Shown piece by piece: positions 52,672 to 64,000 of a stretch of DNA of 64,000 nt (the stretch's first letter is position 1; every line of letters starts with the position of its first letter). Location: positions 103,950,501 to 104,014,500 of the forward strand of contig CM060881.1 in assembly GCA_030762935.1 (NCBI GenBank), written 5' to 3'. Below the pieces are notes generated by a model. That model did no database searches, was not told the DNA's origin, and saw only the letters and a program-made list of their open reading frames with translations. The stretch comes from Hymenopus coronatus. Taxonomy: Eukaryota; Arthropoda; Insecta; Mantodea; Hymenopodidae. Both the position numbers and the translations under genes were made by a program.

Positions 52672-52780
52672 CTGTATAGCTCAGCCGGTTGACTGTGCCG
52701 TTCTCGACTGGAGTATAGGGACTTTACCCTAACCCAGATGATTCCTGTTTGAACGTGTGTGTGTGATTAACATTACATTT
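52672..52780 (+). repeat. tRNA-derived SINE head
   Basis: A box GTATAGCTCAGCCGGTTGAC followed by GACTTTACCCTAACCCAGAT and a degenerate B box (CCTGTTTGAACG). Not a functional tRNA. Confidence 0.5.
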
Positions 52781-52924
52781 AAATAGAAGACCCAACAGGA
52801 CACATAGTGTACATCTGTACAAGAGTTAAAATCATTACCAATAAACAATATGTTCTACATAAAGGGAATGCCGCCGATAGGACAATGCAGTAAAACGCAG
52901 GATGTAAACGGAACAGTAAACAAA

Positions 52925-53745
52925 ATATATGATGTGCTCCATTCACATGAGTTTCTCTAGATCCTGCAACAAATTATTGATAAAAAGCTTATGCTTCTAT
53001 TTGCTCCATGCTCATCGAGAAAAAATTAGGAGAAATAGTCTTATTACTTGCTTTCTTGTAAATAGAAAGGAAATAAGGGAATAGACTAGTCTAAAGCAAT
53101 GGTCAATATTTTAAAAAAATGGTTGCGGTGTGATGGAAATACATTTCCTGCGTGACCAAAAGTTGATAAATTCCCCTTTGAGAAAAGTTTTAAATATTTT
53201 AAACCTGAAACAAATAACTAAAACTATCTCGAAAATGATCAGTTCCACATAAAATGTGTATGTAGCATAAATTGTATCTTTTAACGAGATCCACATTTTG
53301 TCTGTCTTTTATGATTTACCAGGTGTGCAAAATTCACAAAATTCATCTAAAATTAAACTCTCTTGAGAGGCTATTTCTAGAACATTCAAAATATACATTT
53401 TATTTTTCATATAAATAACCTTAATATGTGTCATTTTAATCAAAATAGAGCCACTTTTGAAAAAAGCAAATAATCGAAACATTTTCCAAGTAAAGGGTAG
53501 TTTGGAGTGGGGGAACCTTCCTAAATCTTCGTGTCCAATGTTGGTATCGCATGTTGATATTTTACCGACTTTTCATTTTTGAGTTATCGTGTTCACGGAC
53601 ACACTGGCACACGAACACACACACACAGGGACCTTTTTCTAAAAATAATTTTGGATACAAGGGGACCCTTAAACGTATATTTCTCTTAAATAACAGAATC
53701 AATATTTTGGATGGAGTGCAATACATTCTCTACCTATGAACTATA
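52925..53745 (-). repeat. R-family repeat
   Basis: Tail at left (TGTGCTCCATTCACATGAGT), head at right (GGAGTGCAATACATTCTCTA). Confidence 0.85.
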
Positions 53746-53924
53746 TAGGTAAAGTAAAAAGATGCCCTGACTACAATGACGATAACATTGAGAAATAAGA
53801 GTAGGATACTGTAACATTGTAAATAAAACTTTATTTTGAAAGCATATGTCTTGAAGTATGTATAAAATATAGAAATTAAAAATATAATCTATAAAAGTAA
53901 AAGCTTTAAGGTACATTTTTACTT

Positions 53925-54705
53925 TCTCTTATGTACTATGTACATAGTGCATGGAGAAGGTATTGTTTTGCACCCAAAAGATTGCACCGAGATTTCACCG
54001 AAAATACACATTTGGGTGCCCCTGAATAAAAAATAAGCATTTATGGAAAAAGGTCCGTGTGTGTGTGTGTGTGTGTATGTACGTCACAGCTCAAAAACGA
54101 AAAGACCGTTAAATACCAATCTTGCAATGATGCGACAGGAAGATTTTCAAGAAAACTCCCCCACCCCTAGACTCCCTTTACATGGAACTTTTTTCGAAAA
54201 GTTTTATTTTCTTAAACATGGCTCTAACGATTTTAGTTAAAATCTCGTATATTAAAGATATTTACCTGATGAATAATATGTATATTTTGAATTTTCTGGA
54301 AATACCCTCTGAAGACTACTTTATTCTGGTTAAATTTTAAGGAATTTTATATAACTGCTAAACTGTAAGAGAGAGACAAAAACTTACCACACAAAAACTG
54401 TAGAGTACATTAAAAGTCACAATTTATGTTATCAACATTTTTCTCGTCGAGTTGGTCGTTTTTTAGATATTCCTGGTTTTTTGTTTCAGCTTTTAAAAAC
54501 GTATACTTTTCTCATACAGCAATTTGACTATCACTTTAACCTATGGTACTCCCTTTTTTCGTTTCTACAAGGAAGCAAGTAATAAGACAATTTCTGCTAT
54601 TTTTTTGTTTCTCGATGAGCATGAAGCAAGTAGAAACACAGGCTTTTTAACAATAATTTGTTGTAGGGGTGTAGAGAAAGTCATGTGAATGGAACAGATC
54701 AGATT
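53925..54705 (+). repeat. R-family repeat
   Basis: Head TTACTTTCTCTTATGTACTA, GCATGGAGAAGGTATTG, (TG) tract at 54056-54077, tail GTGTAGAGAAAGTCATGTGA. It forms an inverted head-to-head pair with 52925-53745. Confidence 0.85.
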
Positions 54706-55274
54706 TTTTTATTTAATTAGCCAAATATCTCTTTACTTTACAGATTAATGCATTTATTTATATATTTATTTACTGTACACAAATGCGTGGTTTTATGAAA
54801 ATTACTTGTAGTATAATTAAACACATGTGAGCGCACTATTTCATTCCTTTCTCTTTAATGTAGTTATTTTTCATGAACATATCTTTATTTTAAGTTTGGT
54901 GATTCATAAATTTGGAATATAGCTGTAAAGTACTCGGAGTACTCAGTGTCAGGTTTCTTCCAGCTTCCATACGATGCTATTTTCTGACATGAGAAAATCC
55001 GAATTCCAGACTTATCTGGGTCGGCCATTGTTACGCTCAGCATGAAAGGGTAAGGTTCACGTGTTACAACATGTAGTTTTTGCGAGGGTGGATGATTTAT
55101 GGTGCGGCTAGGAGCATAGCAAGCACGGCCGATTGCCTTTACTAGCTAGTAAAAACGTATACTACAATTTACAAGAAATGTTAAGAAATATGACTATGAA
55201 ATGTCTAAAACATGCTTTAATGACTCATAGTTTAAATTTACCACAAGAATTGTGGAGAAAAATAAAAAATAAAT

Positions 55275-56335
55275 TTATGTGTTCCATTCACATGACTTTC
55301 TCTGCATCGCTGTAGCAAATTATTGTTAAAAAGCATATTCTTCTATCTACTTGATAATCGAGATAAACATTATCAGAAATTTTCCTAATTACTTGCTTTC
55401 TTTTAAGTAGAAGGAAAATAAGGGAATACACTAGATTAAAATAAATGTCTGCCTCCGTGGTCAAGCAAGCTGACTTCTCATCCGGAGGTCCCAGGTTCGA
55501 TTCCCGGCTGGGGTGGGGAATTTTTCTTTAACCAAAATTATTCCCTATCCCCCACATAGTTTCAGTATGTATGTGAGAGTGAAGGTGTGCGTGTTTGAGG
55601 AAATAAAATGGTTTAAACCCAACGTAAAACTACGACAACGAGTTGTTTCTAATTCGAAGCCCCGACATGACCTTAGATGTTAAAGGGGCCTATATAAATG
55701 AAAAAAAAAAAAAAAGAATATTAAATCTCTTAAAAGCTGGTTGCCATATAGTTGAAATCCGTTTCTATGCAGGGCCAGGAATCTAAAACTTTGCATGTGA
55801 CAAAAGATTAACTATTTTAAATCTTAAACAAATGACAATTCCTCGAGAAAAAGAAAGCTTATATGACAAACATTGTGTGTATTAACGTGACGTGCATTTT
55901 TGTGTAGTAAGCTCTTGTCTATCGCTTACGGTTCACCAGCTACGCAAAATTCAGCAAAATTCATTCAGAATAAAGAGGTGTTCAAGATATACATTTTATT
56001 TGCAATATAAATATATTTAATATAGGTATTTTAATTACATCGTTAGAGCCATTTTTGAGAAAACTAAAATATTCGAATTTTGTTTCCATCCAAATGATAG
56101 TTTGGGTTAGGGTGATTTTTCTCAAAGACTTAGTCTTTCATCTCTGGAAGATACTAAACTTATATATCAGGTTTGGACACACACACATGCACGGACCTTT
56201 CTCCAAAAATGCTTTTTTTTAGTTACAGAAGTCCCTAAAATGTGTATTTCCGGTGACATCTCGGTATCGAATTTTTGGGTGGAATGCAATACCTTCTCTA
56301 TACACTCTCTACATAGTACGTGTAGAGAAAGGAAT
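55275..56335 (-). repeat. R-family repeat split by a SINE
   Basis: Tail GTGTTCCATTCACATGACTT at left, SINE at 55442-55720, head GGGTGGAATGCAATACCTTC and ACGTGTAGAGAAAGGAATAA at right. Confidence 0.85.
55442..55720 (+). repeat. tRNA-derived SINE with poly-A tail
   Basis: Head GCCTCCGTGGTCAAGCAAGC (A box) and CAGGTTCGATTCCCGGC (perfect B box), ending in an A-rich tail (55699-55713). Inserted in an R repeat. Confidence 0.8.
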
Positions 56336-56479
56336 AATAATTAAGTTTACTCTACTCTACTACACAAGATACAATCAACAAATTATCCTTTTTTAATTAG
56401 AGTCATGTTTTCCAATTAAAATATGTATATAAACTATCAATATAATGTTAATTACAGTTACATCATATTTATTTATTAC

Positions 56480-57165
56480 TCTAGCACGTTTGTACTATGT
56501 TCATAATAGGTAGAGAAGGAAATGTATTCTACCCGACATTCGACACCGAAATTTGACTAAAGTAGGTGGTTTTAGAACTCCTGAATATATAAAATATTTT
56601 TAGAAAAAAAATCTGTGTGTATGTTTGTGTCTGTGAATGTGTGTATGTAGACACAATAATTCAAAAACAAACTGGTCATTAAATACCAAATTTGATATTT
56701 AAGTTTAGTATCTTCTGAGTATGCGTCACTAGAATTCTCGGAAAAGCACTTCCACCCTAAACTACCCTTTACATGGGATATTTTTCGAAAATATTGATAT
56801 TCTCAAAAATGGCTCTAAGGATTTTCATTATGTAATGGATAAACCGTAACATATAGACAAACACTTAGTACACAAAGCATATACATCTCGTTAAAAACAC
56901 ACAGCTTATGTTATATAAATATTTTTGTAGAGTTTCCAAGATATATCTTGTTATTGGTTTCAGTTTTAACCTCTTTTCAAACGGAACGTCTTCGTTTTAA
57001 CCTCTTTGATGTTAATGTTAGTGTCGCAAAGAACCAGATTTTAATTGTTTCACATTGTGATAACTTTTAAATTGCTTATTTCCCTTCCACTTATAACGAG
57101 GCAAGTAATAAGTTTATCTGGATTAGTATACAGAATAAATAGAAAAGGTAATGCCAATAGAACAC
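56480..57165 (+). repeat. R-family repeat
   Basis: CGTTTGTACTATGTTCATAA head, CACACCTTTACATGGG-like body, GAGTTTCCAAGATATATCTT; the tail is truncated at CCAATAGAACACATACAG. Confidence 0.75.
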
Positions 57166-58095
57166 ATACAGTTTTACTTTCTCTATACGTACTGTACATA
57201 GTGTATAGAGGAGGTATTGCATTGTACCCAAATATTCGATACCGAAATTTCACCGGAAATACGTGTTTTGAGACCACCTGAATCCAAAAAAAAGCATTTT
57301 TGGACAAATATCCGCGTGTGCGTCCGTCTGTCTGTCTGTCCGCCTGTCTGTCTGTCTGTCTGCCTGTCTGTGTGTCAGTATGTGTGTGTGTCTGTGGGCA
57401 GCATAGCTAAAAAAGATCGTTAAATACCAAACTTGGTATTTAAGTTCAGTATCTTCCAAGAATGCGACACGAAGATGTTCAAGAAATTTCCCCCACCCCG
57501 AACTACTCTTCACATGGAAAAAGTTTCGAAAATTTTGATTTTATAAAAAATGGCTGTAATGATTTTGATTAAAATATCATATATTAAAGATATATACTTG
57601 ACAAATAATATGTATATCTTGAAATTTCTGGGAATAGCCTCTGAAGACTACTTTATTCTGGATGAATTTTACGGAATTTTGTGTAACTGGTAAACCTTAA
57701 GAGATATACAAAAACTTACATCACAAAATATGTAGAGCAAGTTAAAGCGCACAATTTATGTTATATACTTTTTTTTCGTGGAGTTGATCGTTTTTTACAT
57801 ATTCCTTGTTTTGTTGTTTCAGCCTTAAAAAACTTATACTTTTCTCATACCGGAATTTGTCAACTCCTGTCCATACAAAGGAACTTCAGTCACATAGCAA
57901 CCATCTTTTGCTATCACTTTTACCTATGTTGCTCCCTTATTTCGATTCTACTTACAGGGAAGCAAGTAATACGACTATTTCTGCTAATTTTTCCTCACTT
58001 AGCATGAAGTAAATAGAAGCATAAACTTTTTAACAACAATTTGTTGCAGAGATATGGAGAAAGTCATGCGAAAGGAACACATAAGATTTTTTTAA
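57166..58095 (+). repeat. R-family repeat, well preserved, with (TCTG)n tract
   Basis: Head TTACTTTCTCTATACGTACT, AAATATTCGATACCGAAATT, TCTG/TGTC runs at 57328-57371, tail GATATGGAGAAAGTCATGCG. A useful reference copy of the family. Confidence 0.9.
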
Positions 58096-59721
58096 ATTAT
58101 AACTGTCAACTGCGAGAATAATGGTTAACTCTCGCATAACGATAACTATTTAATTTAATATTCCACTTGAATTTGCGCTTTTTGTTTAAGTAAATCATAT
58201 AGTTAAAACTTGTATGATAAATTCATGTTTTAGGATTCAAGAGAAACATATTTGAAATGTTACGTCTATAGAAGAATGGTGATGCATCTGTGAAATTTGA
58301 TTAAAGGTGTTGAAAAACTAATTTACTAAATCAATCTAAATTAATTTGTTATAATAATGTACTTTTAATTTTAAAATGTAGGAAAATAAATAGTGCTTGC
58401 ACTTGTCACTTTACGCCTTTCAGTTAAAAATAAACTTAAACTAAATTGTATCAATAAATGTTTATTGATAGGCATGTTCAACTTTAAACCACGTTTTCTA
58501 GCAAACAGTTAAAACATGTTTCCATACTCAATTCCAGAAACAAGTGTTATGATTGTTTCCACCAGTTTTTACTGCCACCGAAAGATACATCAAATAAACT
58601 TACTATATACTTTTCGAAATAATGCTTCAATTTTGAGAAATAGGTTATTGCATTTTGAAAAAGTCAATAATTTGGAGACTAGAAAAAATAACATTTCTAC
58701 AGAAATTAGGGGCTGGTACAATCAAATTTAATATAATAAATATATGTTAACATTATTTACTGTAAACATTGAATATTCGAGGTAAATAATTGAAAAGTGG
58801 ATTTTATAACAATATAATACTAGTATATTACAGTATAATTTACACAGTAACTTATCTTTGTATTAAATAATCATACAGATAGGGTTTTTGAAATATAGCA
58901 AAACGATCACTGTTATTTTGTGATTTAGTATTTAAAATTTTAAAAAATATAGTTCTCACACGGCGGATTTACAAATTTCACACATGTATGACCATAAAAT
59001 GCACTCTGCCACACTTTAATATCAACATAAATGTCTGCTTCCACAGTTCAACAATTAGAAAATTACCTCCGAGAACTCTTTAAGACCAACTGTATAGAGT
59101 TTCTCAGATAAATATGCCTCGCATATCGCCATTCTACATTATTTCATTATTGCAAATATTATATGAATATAATAGTTTTTTATTGCTTCATTTATGTAGT
59201 CCCTTTAACTCATGGTCCTATCGAGAGCTTTGCTTTAGAAACAAATGCTGTTGCTCTCGCTGAACTGTAAGGTTTATTAACGTTAATTATTTCAGTATTA
59301 CACTAATAGACACACACATCCACTATCACATGCACACTTCCAAATACTGTGGAGGATAGGAAATTATTCTAGTCAAGGAAAATCTCCCAATTCCCGCCGT
59401 AAATCGAACCCGGAATATCAGTGTGAGAAGTCAGAACGCTGACTACTCAGCCGCAGAGGCAGTGTTCATAATTATTGCCCTCCTATAATGATCGTTCATT
59501 TCAAAGAGTACCGTGACCGTATGGCATCACTTTTCTAGCGCTTGAGCCTAGAAGTTCCACCAATAGCTTAAGAAGAAGCAGAATGACTCCCGTGTTCGAA
59601 AAGTTGTCCATCATACACGGGGTTCGGCCTGAACATAAACTTCCGGAGTGTAGCTACAGCTGAGGTACGTGTTCTATCAGCTTTTGTTTGGTCGATATGC
59701 AGGAACGTAGAACCTGAATTC
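58096..59721. other. Flanking DNA, nothing recognised except a SINE head
   Basis: AT-rich, no gene. A reversed tRNA-like head with TAAATCGAACCCGGAATATC and CTGACTACTCAGCCGCAGAG lies at 59395-59462. Confidence 0.4.
59395..59462 (-). repeat. tRNA-derived SINE head
   Basis: Complementary strand reads a tRNA-like A box and a B box (GGGTTCGATTTACG); flank degraded. Confidence 0.5.
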
Positions 59722-60180
59722 GTCAAGAATTTTCTGGGAATAGCCCCTGAAGACTTGTTTATTCTGGATGAATTTTACGGAATTTTTCATAACTTCTAAA
59801 CCGTAAGAGATGGACAAAAACTTACAACACAGAAAATGTAGAGCACATTAAAACACACAATTTATGTAATATACATTTTTTCGTGGAGTTGAGCCTTTTT
59901 AAGATTTTCCTGTTTTTAGTTTCAACTTTGAAAAGGTTATACTTTACTCATACAGAAATTTGTCAACTCCTGTCCATACAAACAAAGAAACTTCACTCAC
60001 ATAGAAACCCGCTTTTGACTATCACTTTAACCTATGGTACTACCTTATTTCACTTCTACTTACAAGGGAGCAAGTAATAACACTATTTCTGCTAATATTT
60101 TCTCAACTAGCATGAAGTAAATAGAAGAATAATTTGTTGCAGAAATGTAGAGAAAGTCATGTGAATGAAACACATTAGAG
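59722..60180 (+). repeat. R-family repeat, tail half
   Basis: AAGAATTTTCTGGGAATAGC to GTAGAGAAAGTCATGTGAAT. Confidence 0.85.
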
Positions 60181-60709
60181 TTTTGTTTTATTCCAAGAGT
60201 ACATCAGCAGATTGTTTTGTTTCACAGAGGATTAGGTTAGAAATTGAATTATGCTTTTCTGCTAGCCCGAATTTTGATATGTGCCTTTTATGGAAACAAT
60301 ATTTCTGTTAAACCCTAGATTAGGAAACATTTCACAGCAGAGAATATCAGGTGGGCCAACTGCTGTATTTGACGTGCACAGATGTCCCTTCATGCGTTAA
60401 AAGAGTTTCAGAATTCAAAGGGGCTATTTAGAGTTAAAATCCACTAGTGAGGAACTGGTTGCTCAGACCAACTTTCGTTTCATACCTCTCAATGAGTGCG
60501 ATCCGTTCACGGTCTCCGTTGATAAGCAAAAGCATTAAAACGAACGTCGCTCTGACCAATTTCTCACTGGTGATTTTTATCTTGAAATAACTTGAGTTCA
60601 GCAATTATTTTGACGTACGAAGGATATTTGCACATGTTCAAGTGTGAAGATGGTGGACCACCTGAATAGGCGGGTTGATTTCATAATGTTCTCTCTAAGG
60701 AAATAATCA

Positions 60710-61575
60710 AAATTTTACTTTCTCTACACGTACTATGTACATAATGTATACAGAAGGTATTGCGTTCCATCCAAAAATTCGATACCGAAATTTCACTGGA
60801 AATACATGCTTTGGGTTCCCCTGTATCAAAAAAAATTCAGAAAAAGGTTCGTGTGTGTGCATGTGTGTGTTTGTGTATCTGTATGTTTGTCTGTGGACAG
60901 CATAGCTCAAAAATGAAAAGACATTAAAAACCAAACTTAGTATTTAAGTTTGGTATCTTCCAAGGATGCGATAAGAAGATTTTCAAGAAAATCCCCCCAT
61001 CTGAAACTACCCTTTACATGGAAAAAATTCGAAAATTTTAATTTCCTTAAAAATGGCTCTAACGATTTTGATTCGAATATCGTATATTAAAGACATTTAA
61101 CTGACAAATAAAATGTATACTTTGAATTTTTTGGGAATAGCCTCTAAATACTATTTTATTCGCGATCAATTTTATGGAATTTTGTATAACTGCTAAGCCG
61201 TAAGAGATAGACAAAACTTACCACACGAAAAATGTAGAGCATGTTAAAACGCACAATTTATGTTATATACATTTTTTCGTCGAGTTGATCGCTTTTAGAT
61301 ATTCCTAGTTTCAGCTTATACATTTCTCATACAGGGATTTGTCAACTCGTGTCCAAACAAACAAAGTAACTTCAGTCACATAGCAACCAGTTTTAGACTA
61401 TCACTTGAAACTATTGTACTCCCTTATTTCGCTTCTACTTACAAGGAAGCAAGTAATAAGTCTATTTCCTCTAATTTTTTCTTGATTATCATGAAGTAAG
61501 TAGAAGTAAGCTTTTTAGCTATAATTTCTTGCAGAGATGTAGAGAAAGTCATGTGAATGGAACACTTCAAGACTT
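60710..61575 (+). repeat. R-family repeat, full length
   Basis: Head TTACTTTCTCTACACGTACT at 60716 and tail GATGTAGAGAAAGTCATGTG near 61540. The inverted end motif ACTTTCTCTACA is clearest here and in the 57166 copy. Confidence 0.9.
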
Positions 61576-61999
61576 TTTTTGGATCAGAAGCTATGTTTAA
61601 AGTTTATTACTTTTATCTACCTTTAAGGAGTGTTGCTACAATTAATTTAGAATCCACTGGGTGCTTCTTTATCTCGTTAATACGAAGAATATAAGAAACC
61701 AGTTTTGATATGAACTGCTTGTGGAAGACACGTAAAAATAAACGATAGTGGCTATAAAAAGTTATATGAATGTGGCACACAACAGATTTTTCCAACTGGC
61801 CAACAGCCCTCGGGGGTCCCCATTCGATCAAGAGAAGATTGTATCCATTTATTAGCTGCAGGCTCCCAGCGGGAGGAATGAGGGGTGAGCTTCAACTTGA
61901 ACTCTGAACCACGTTAGTTCAAAGTTCTTGAGGAGATTTCACATGAGCCAGTTATAAGCGACAGTATGAATAGCGGCAAACTACAGAAATAGAAATTAT

Positions 62000-62230
62000 A
62001 AAATATTATGCACTCACTTAAATTTCTCTATGTGGAAAAAAAAAATCTTACAAAAACCTTTCTTCTATCTACTTCATGATTATCAAGATAAACGTTAGTA
62101 GAATTGGTTTTATTACTATATCATTTGCTTGTACAAACGGAATAAGGAAATAATATAGACTAAAACCTTACTCAATATTTTAAAAAGCAGGCTCTCTGTG
62201 ACGAGTTTCAATTCCTTACTTCTTTGACTA
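62000..62230 (-). repeat. R-family repeat, tail fragment
   Basis: CTTCTATCTACTTCATGATT, ATCAAGATAAACGTTAGTAG, TTTTAAAAAGCAGGCTCTC. Confidence 0.6.
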
Positions 62231-62332
62231 AGATAAATAATAATTAATAAGGATCTGCAATTGAAAAAAAAATGTATGTGTACCATTTACATGCGTTTCT
62301 CTATATCCCTGCAACAAATTATTCTTAAAAAG

Positions 62333-62583
62333 GTGGCCGCGCCGTGACCTAGTGATTAGACCACTTGCATCTCACCTAGACGGCCCGGGTTCGATCCCAA
62401 GCGACCGCGTGTGAGATTTGTGGTGGACGAAGCGGCGCTGGGGCGGGTTTTCTCCGGGTTCTCCGGTTTCCCCCGCCATCGCATTCCACTGGTGCTCCAT
62501 CTTCATTCATGTATCATCAGTGTCACCGCCTGCGGTGCCATAAATAGTTAAAGCGGGCGTTAAACACTACCAAAAAAAAAAAA
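62333..62583 (+). repeat. tRNA-derived SINE (family S1) with 10-bp target duplication
   Basis: TCTTAAAAAG flanks both sides (62323-62332 and 62584-62593). Intact boxes: A box GTGACCTAGTGATTAGACC, B box GGGTTCGATCCC; body GGGTTTTCTCCGGGTTCTCC; A-rich tail. The youngest-looking S1 copy in the window. Confidence 0.9.
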
Positions 62584-63235
62584 TCTTAAAAAGCTTATAC
62601 TTCTATTTACTTTATGCTAATCAGAAAAAAATAGCAGAAATGGTCTTATTACTTGCTTCCTTGTAAGTTGAAGCGAAATAAGGGACCACCATGGGTTAAA
62701 ATGATAGTCAAAAGCTGGTTGCTATATCTATGAAGCTCCTTTGTTTATATGGATAGGAGTTGACAAGTTCCTGTATGAGAAAAGTATACGTTTTTCATAG
62801 CAGAAACCAAAAATTAGGAATGTCTCAATAACGAGGAACTCACGGAAAAAATGTATCAAACATAAATTGTGTGTTTTAACGTGTTCTTTATTTTTTTTTG
62901 TATAGTAAGCTTTGTCCATCTCTTACGGTTTAGCAGTTATTCAAAATTCAGTAAAATTTAATCCAGAATAAACTACTCTTCAGAGGCTATTCCCAGAAAA
63001 TTCAAGATATACATTTTATTTGTCAGTTAAATATCTTTCATATACACAATTTTAATCAAAATCGCTAGATCCATTTTTGAGAAAATCAACATTTTCGAAA
63101 AATGTTCCATGTAAACGGTAGTTGTTGGTGGGGGGATTTTTCTCAAAATATTTGTGTCGGATCCCTGGTACATACTAAACTTAAATACCAAGTTTGGTGT
63201 TTTACCGACTTTTCATTTTTGAGTTATCGTGTTCA

Positions 63236-63306
63236 CAGACACACGGACACACTGACACACTGACACACGGACACACGGACACACGGACACACACACACAC
63301 ACACAC
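63236..63306. repeat. (GGACAC)n/(AC)n microsatellite
   Basis: Repeated CACGGACA and CACTGACA units followed by an AC run, within the R repeat. Confidence 0.85.
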
Positions 63307-63459
63307 GGCCTTTTTATAAAAATGCTTTTTTTGGATATTAGGAACCCTAAAACATATATTTTCGGTGAAATCTCGGTATCGAATTTTTGGGTGGAGTGCA
63401 ATACCTTCTCTATACACTATGTACATAGTGCGTATACAGAAAGTAAAAATAGTATTAAA

Positions 63460-63930
63460 ACATTTAAACCTATAAGAAGCAATATCTCGGAAATGGCTAG
63501 GGGTTCAAAAAAGTACATTTGACATAAATAGAATGTGTTGAAGATATTTAAATTATTGGTACCGCAAGTGTTTTGTTTGTCTATTACGTTTACTAGTTAT
63601 CCAAAAGGCATTCAGAACGAAGAGGACTTCAGTGGCTGTTCTGAGAACATTTTCCAAAACGTTTCCATTTTAAGGGAATTTTGGGGTGGGGGATTTTCTT
63701 TAAAGTCTTCCTTGGAGATGCACAGCCTAAATATCAAGTTTGATATATAAGGGACTTTTCGTTTTCTATTTATGCTTTTCACAGATACACATGGAAACAC
63801 ACCAGATACACTTGGATCTTTTACTAAAAGTTATACTTTAAATGTATATTTCTAATGAAATCTCGATATTGAATTTTAGGGTGGAATGCAATAATTTATC
63901 TGTCTATGTTCTCTATACGAAACAGAGTAA
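63460..63930 (-). repeat. R-family repeat, head half, diverged
   Basis: GGGACTTTTCGTTTTCTATT, AATGAAATCTCGATATTGAA, GGGTGGAATGCAATAATTTA. Confidence 0.7.
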
Positions 63931-64000
63931 GCAAAATGTCGGTAATTTTTCATGACTAAAAATGAGTATATTTAAGGGGTCATTAAAGTAACAAAGCAAT

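Larger units (their letters stand above)
50776..52920. other. Flanking DNA with tRNA-like fragments and a palindrome
   Basis: No gene. Contains poly-A stretches (about 51229-51254), a reversed tRNA-like head near 51790-51845, a palindrome at 52058-52105, and a tRNA-like head at 52672-52700 (TATAGCTCAGCCGGTTGAC). Confidence 0.4.
62265..63450 (-). repeat. R-family repeat split by an S1 SINE
   Basis: Tail at left (GTACCATTTACATGCGTTTC), SINE 62333-62583, head at right (GGGTGGAGTGCAATACCTTC, CGTATACAGAAAGTAA). Includes an (ACACGG)n/(AC)n tract at 63236-63306. Confidence 0.9.

Noticed and set aside
55470..55515. Possible functional tRNA gene (perfect B box)
   Set aside because: No complete cloverleaf or acceptor stem; followed by a SINE body and poly-A tail within an R repeat.
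57328..57371. Possible CRISPR-like or satellite array
   Set aside because: It is a simple TCTG/TGTC microsatellite inside an R repeat, with no spacers.

Overview
The window is AT-rich eukaryotic DNA from a repeat-laden animal genome. An insect or other arthropod is the best guess (Polinton gene set, mariner, piggyBac and LINE relics, tRNA-derived SINEs, short canonical introns), but no host protein-coding gene is convincing and the species cannot be named.

The centrepiece is one 18.15-kb Polinton/Maverick element (adintovirus-like integrated virus) at 8128-26280. It is bounded by two 133-bp terminal inverted repeats that are identical base for base, start 5'-AG, and are flanked by a perfect 6-bp target-site duplication, CACCTT (8122-8127 and 26281-26286). 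On the minus strand, from right to left, it carries: a secreted, cysteine-rich, furin-cleavable coiled-coil protein; protein-primed type PolB; FtsK/HerA-type packaging ATPase; two small basic proteins; DDE integrase with chromodomain; minor capsid (penton) protein; a pVI-like amphipathic protein; double-jelly-roll major capsid protein; adenain-like protease; then a left-end block of four accessory proteins, at least two of which look spliced. Two genes lie on the plus strand: a dUTPase with a repetitive N-terminal extension and a protein made of 23-residue repeats. Several morphogenesis genes overlap by 1-4 bp (ATGA, TAATG), as in a compact virus genome.

The gene set covers replication (PolB, dUTPase, a possible ssDNA-binding protein), integration (integrase), packaging (ATPase), capsid assembly (major and minor capsid proteins) and maturation (protease). 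Five genes carry single frameshifts: integrase, ATPase N-terminus, PolB N-terminus, dUTPase N-terminus and the 23-residue-repeat gene. Four of the five fall in A/T homopolymer runs. Identical TIRs argue for a recent insertion, so some of these may be sequencing errors rather than decay.

The flanks (1-8121 and 26287-64000) are a graveyard of repeats. The dominant component is one non-coding family, here called R, about 1.0-1.3 kb long. It has short inverted ends (ACTTTCTCTACA) and an internal (TG)n tract, and more than twenty full or partial copies lie in both orientations. tRNA-derived SINEs have inserted into R copies, several with clear target duplications. Other relics are a mariner with an LTR-like insert (44276-46604), a piggyBac transposase remnant (about 29190-29750), the 5' part of a non-LTR retrotransposon (about 2955-4030), and microsatellites.
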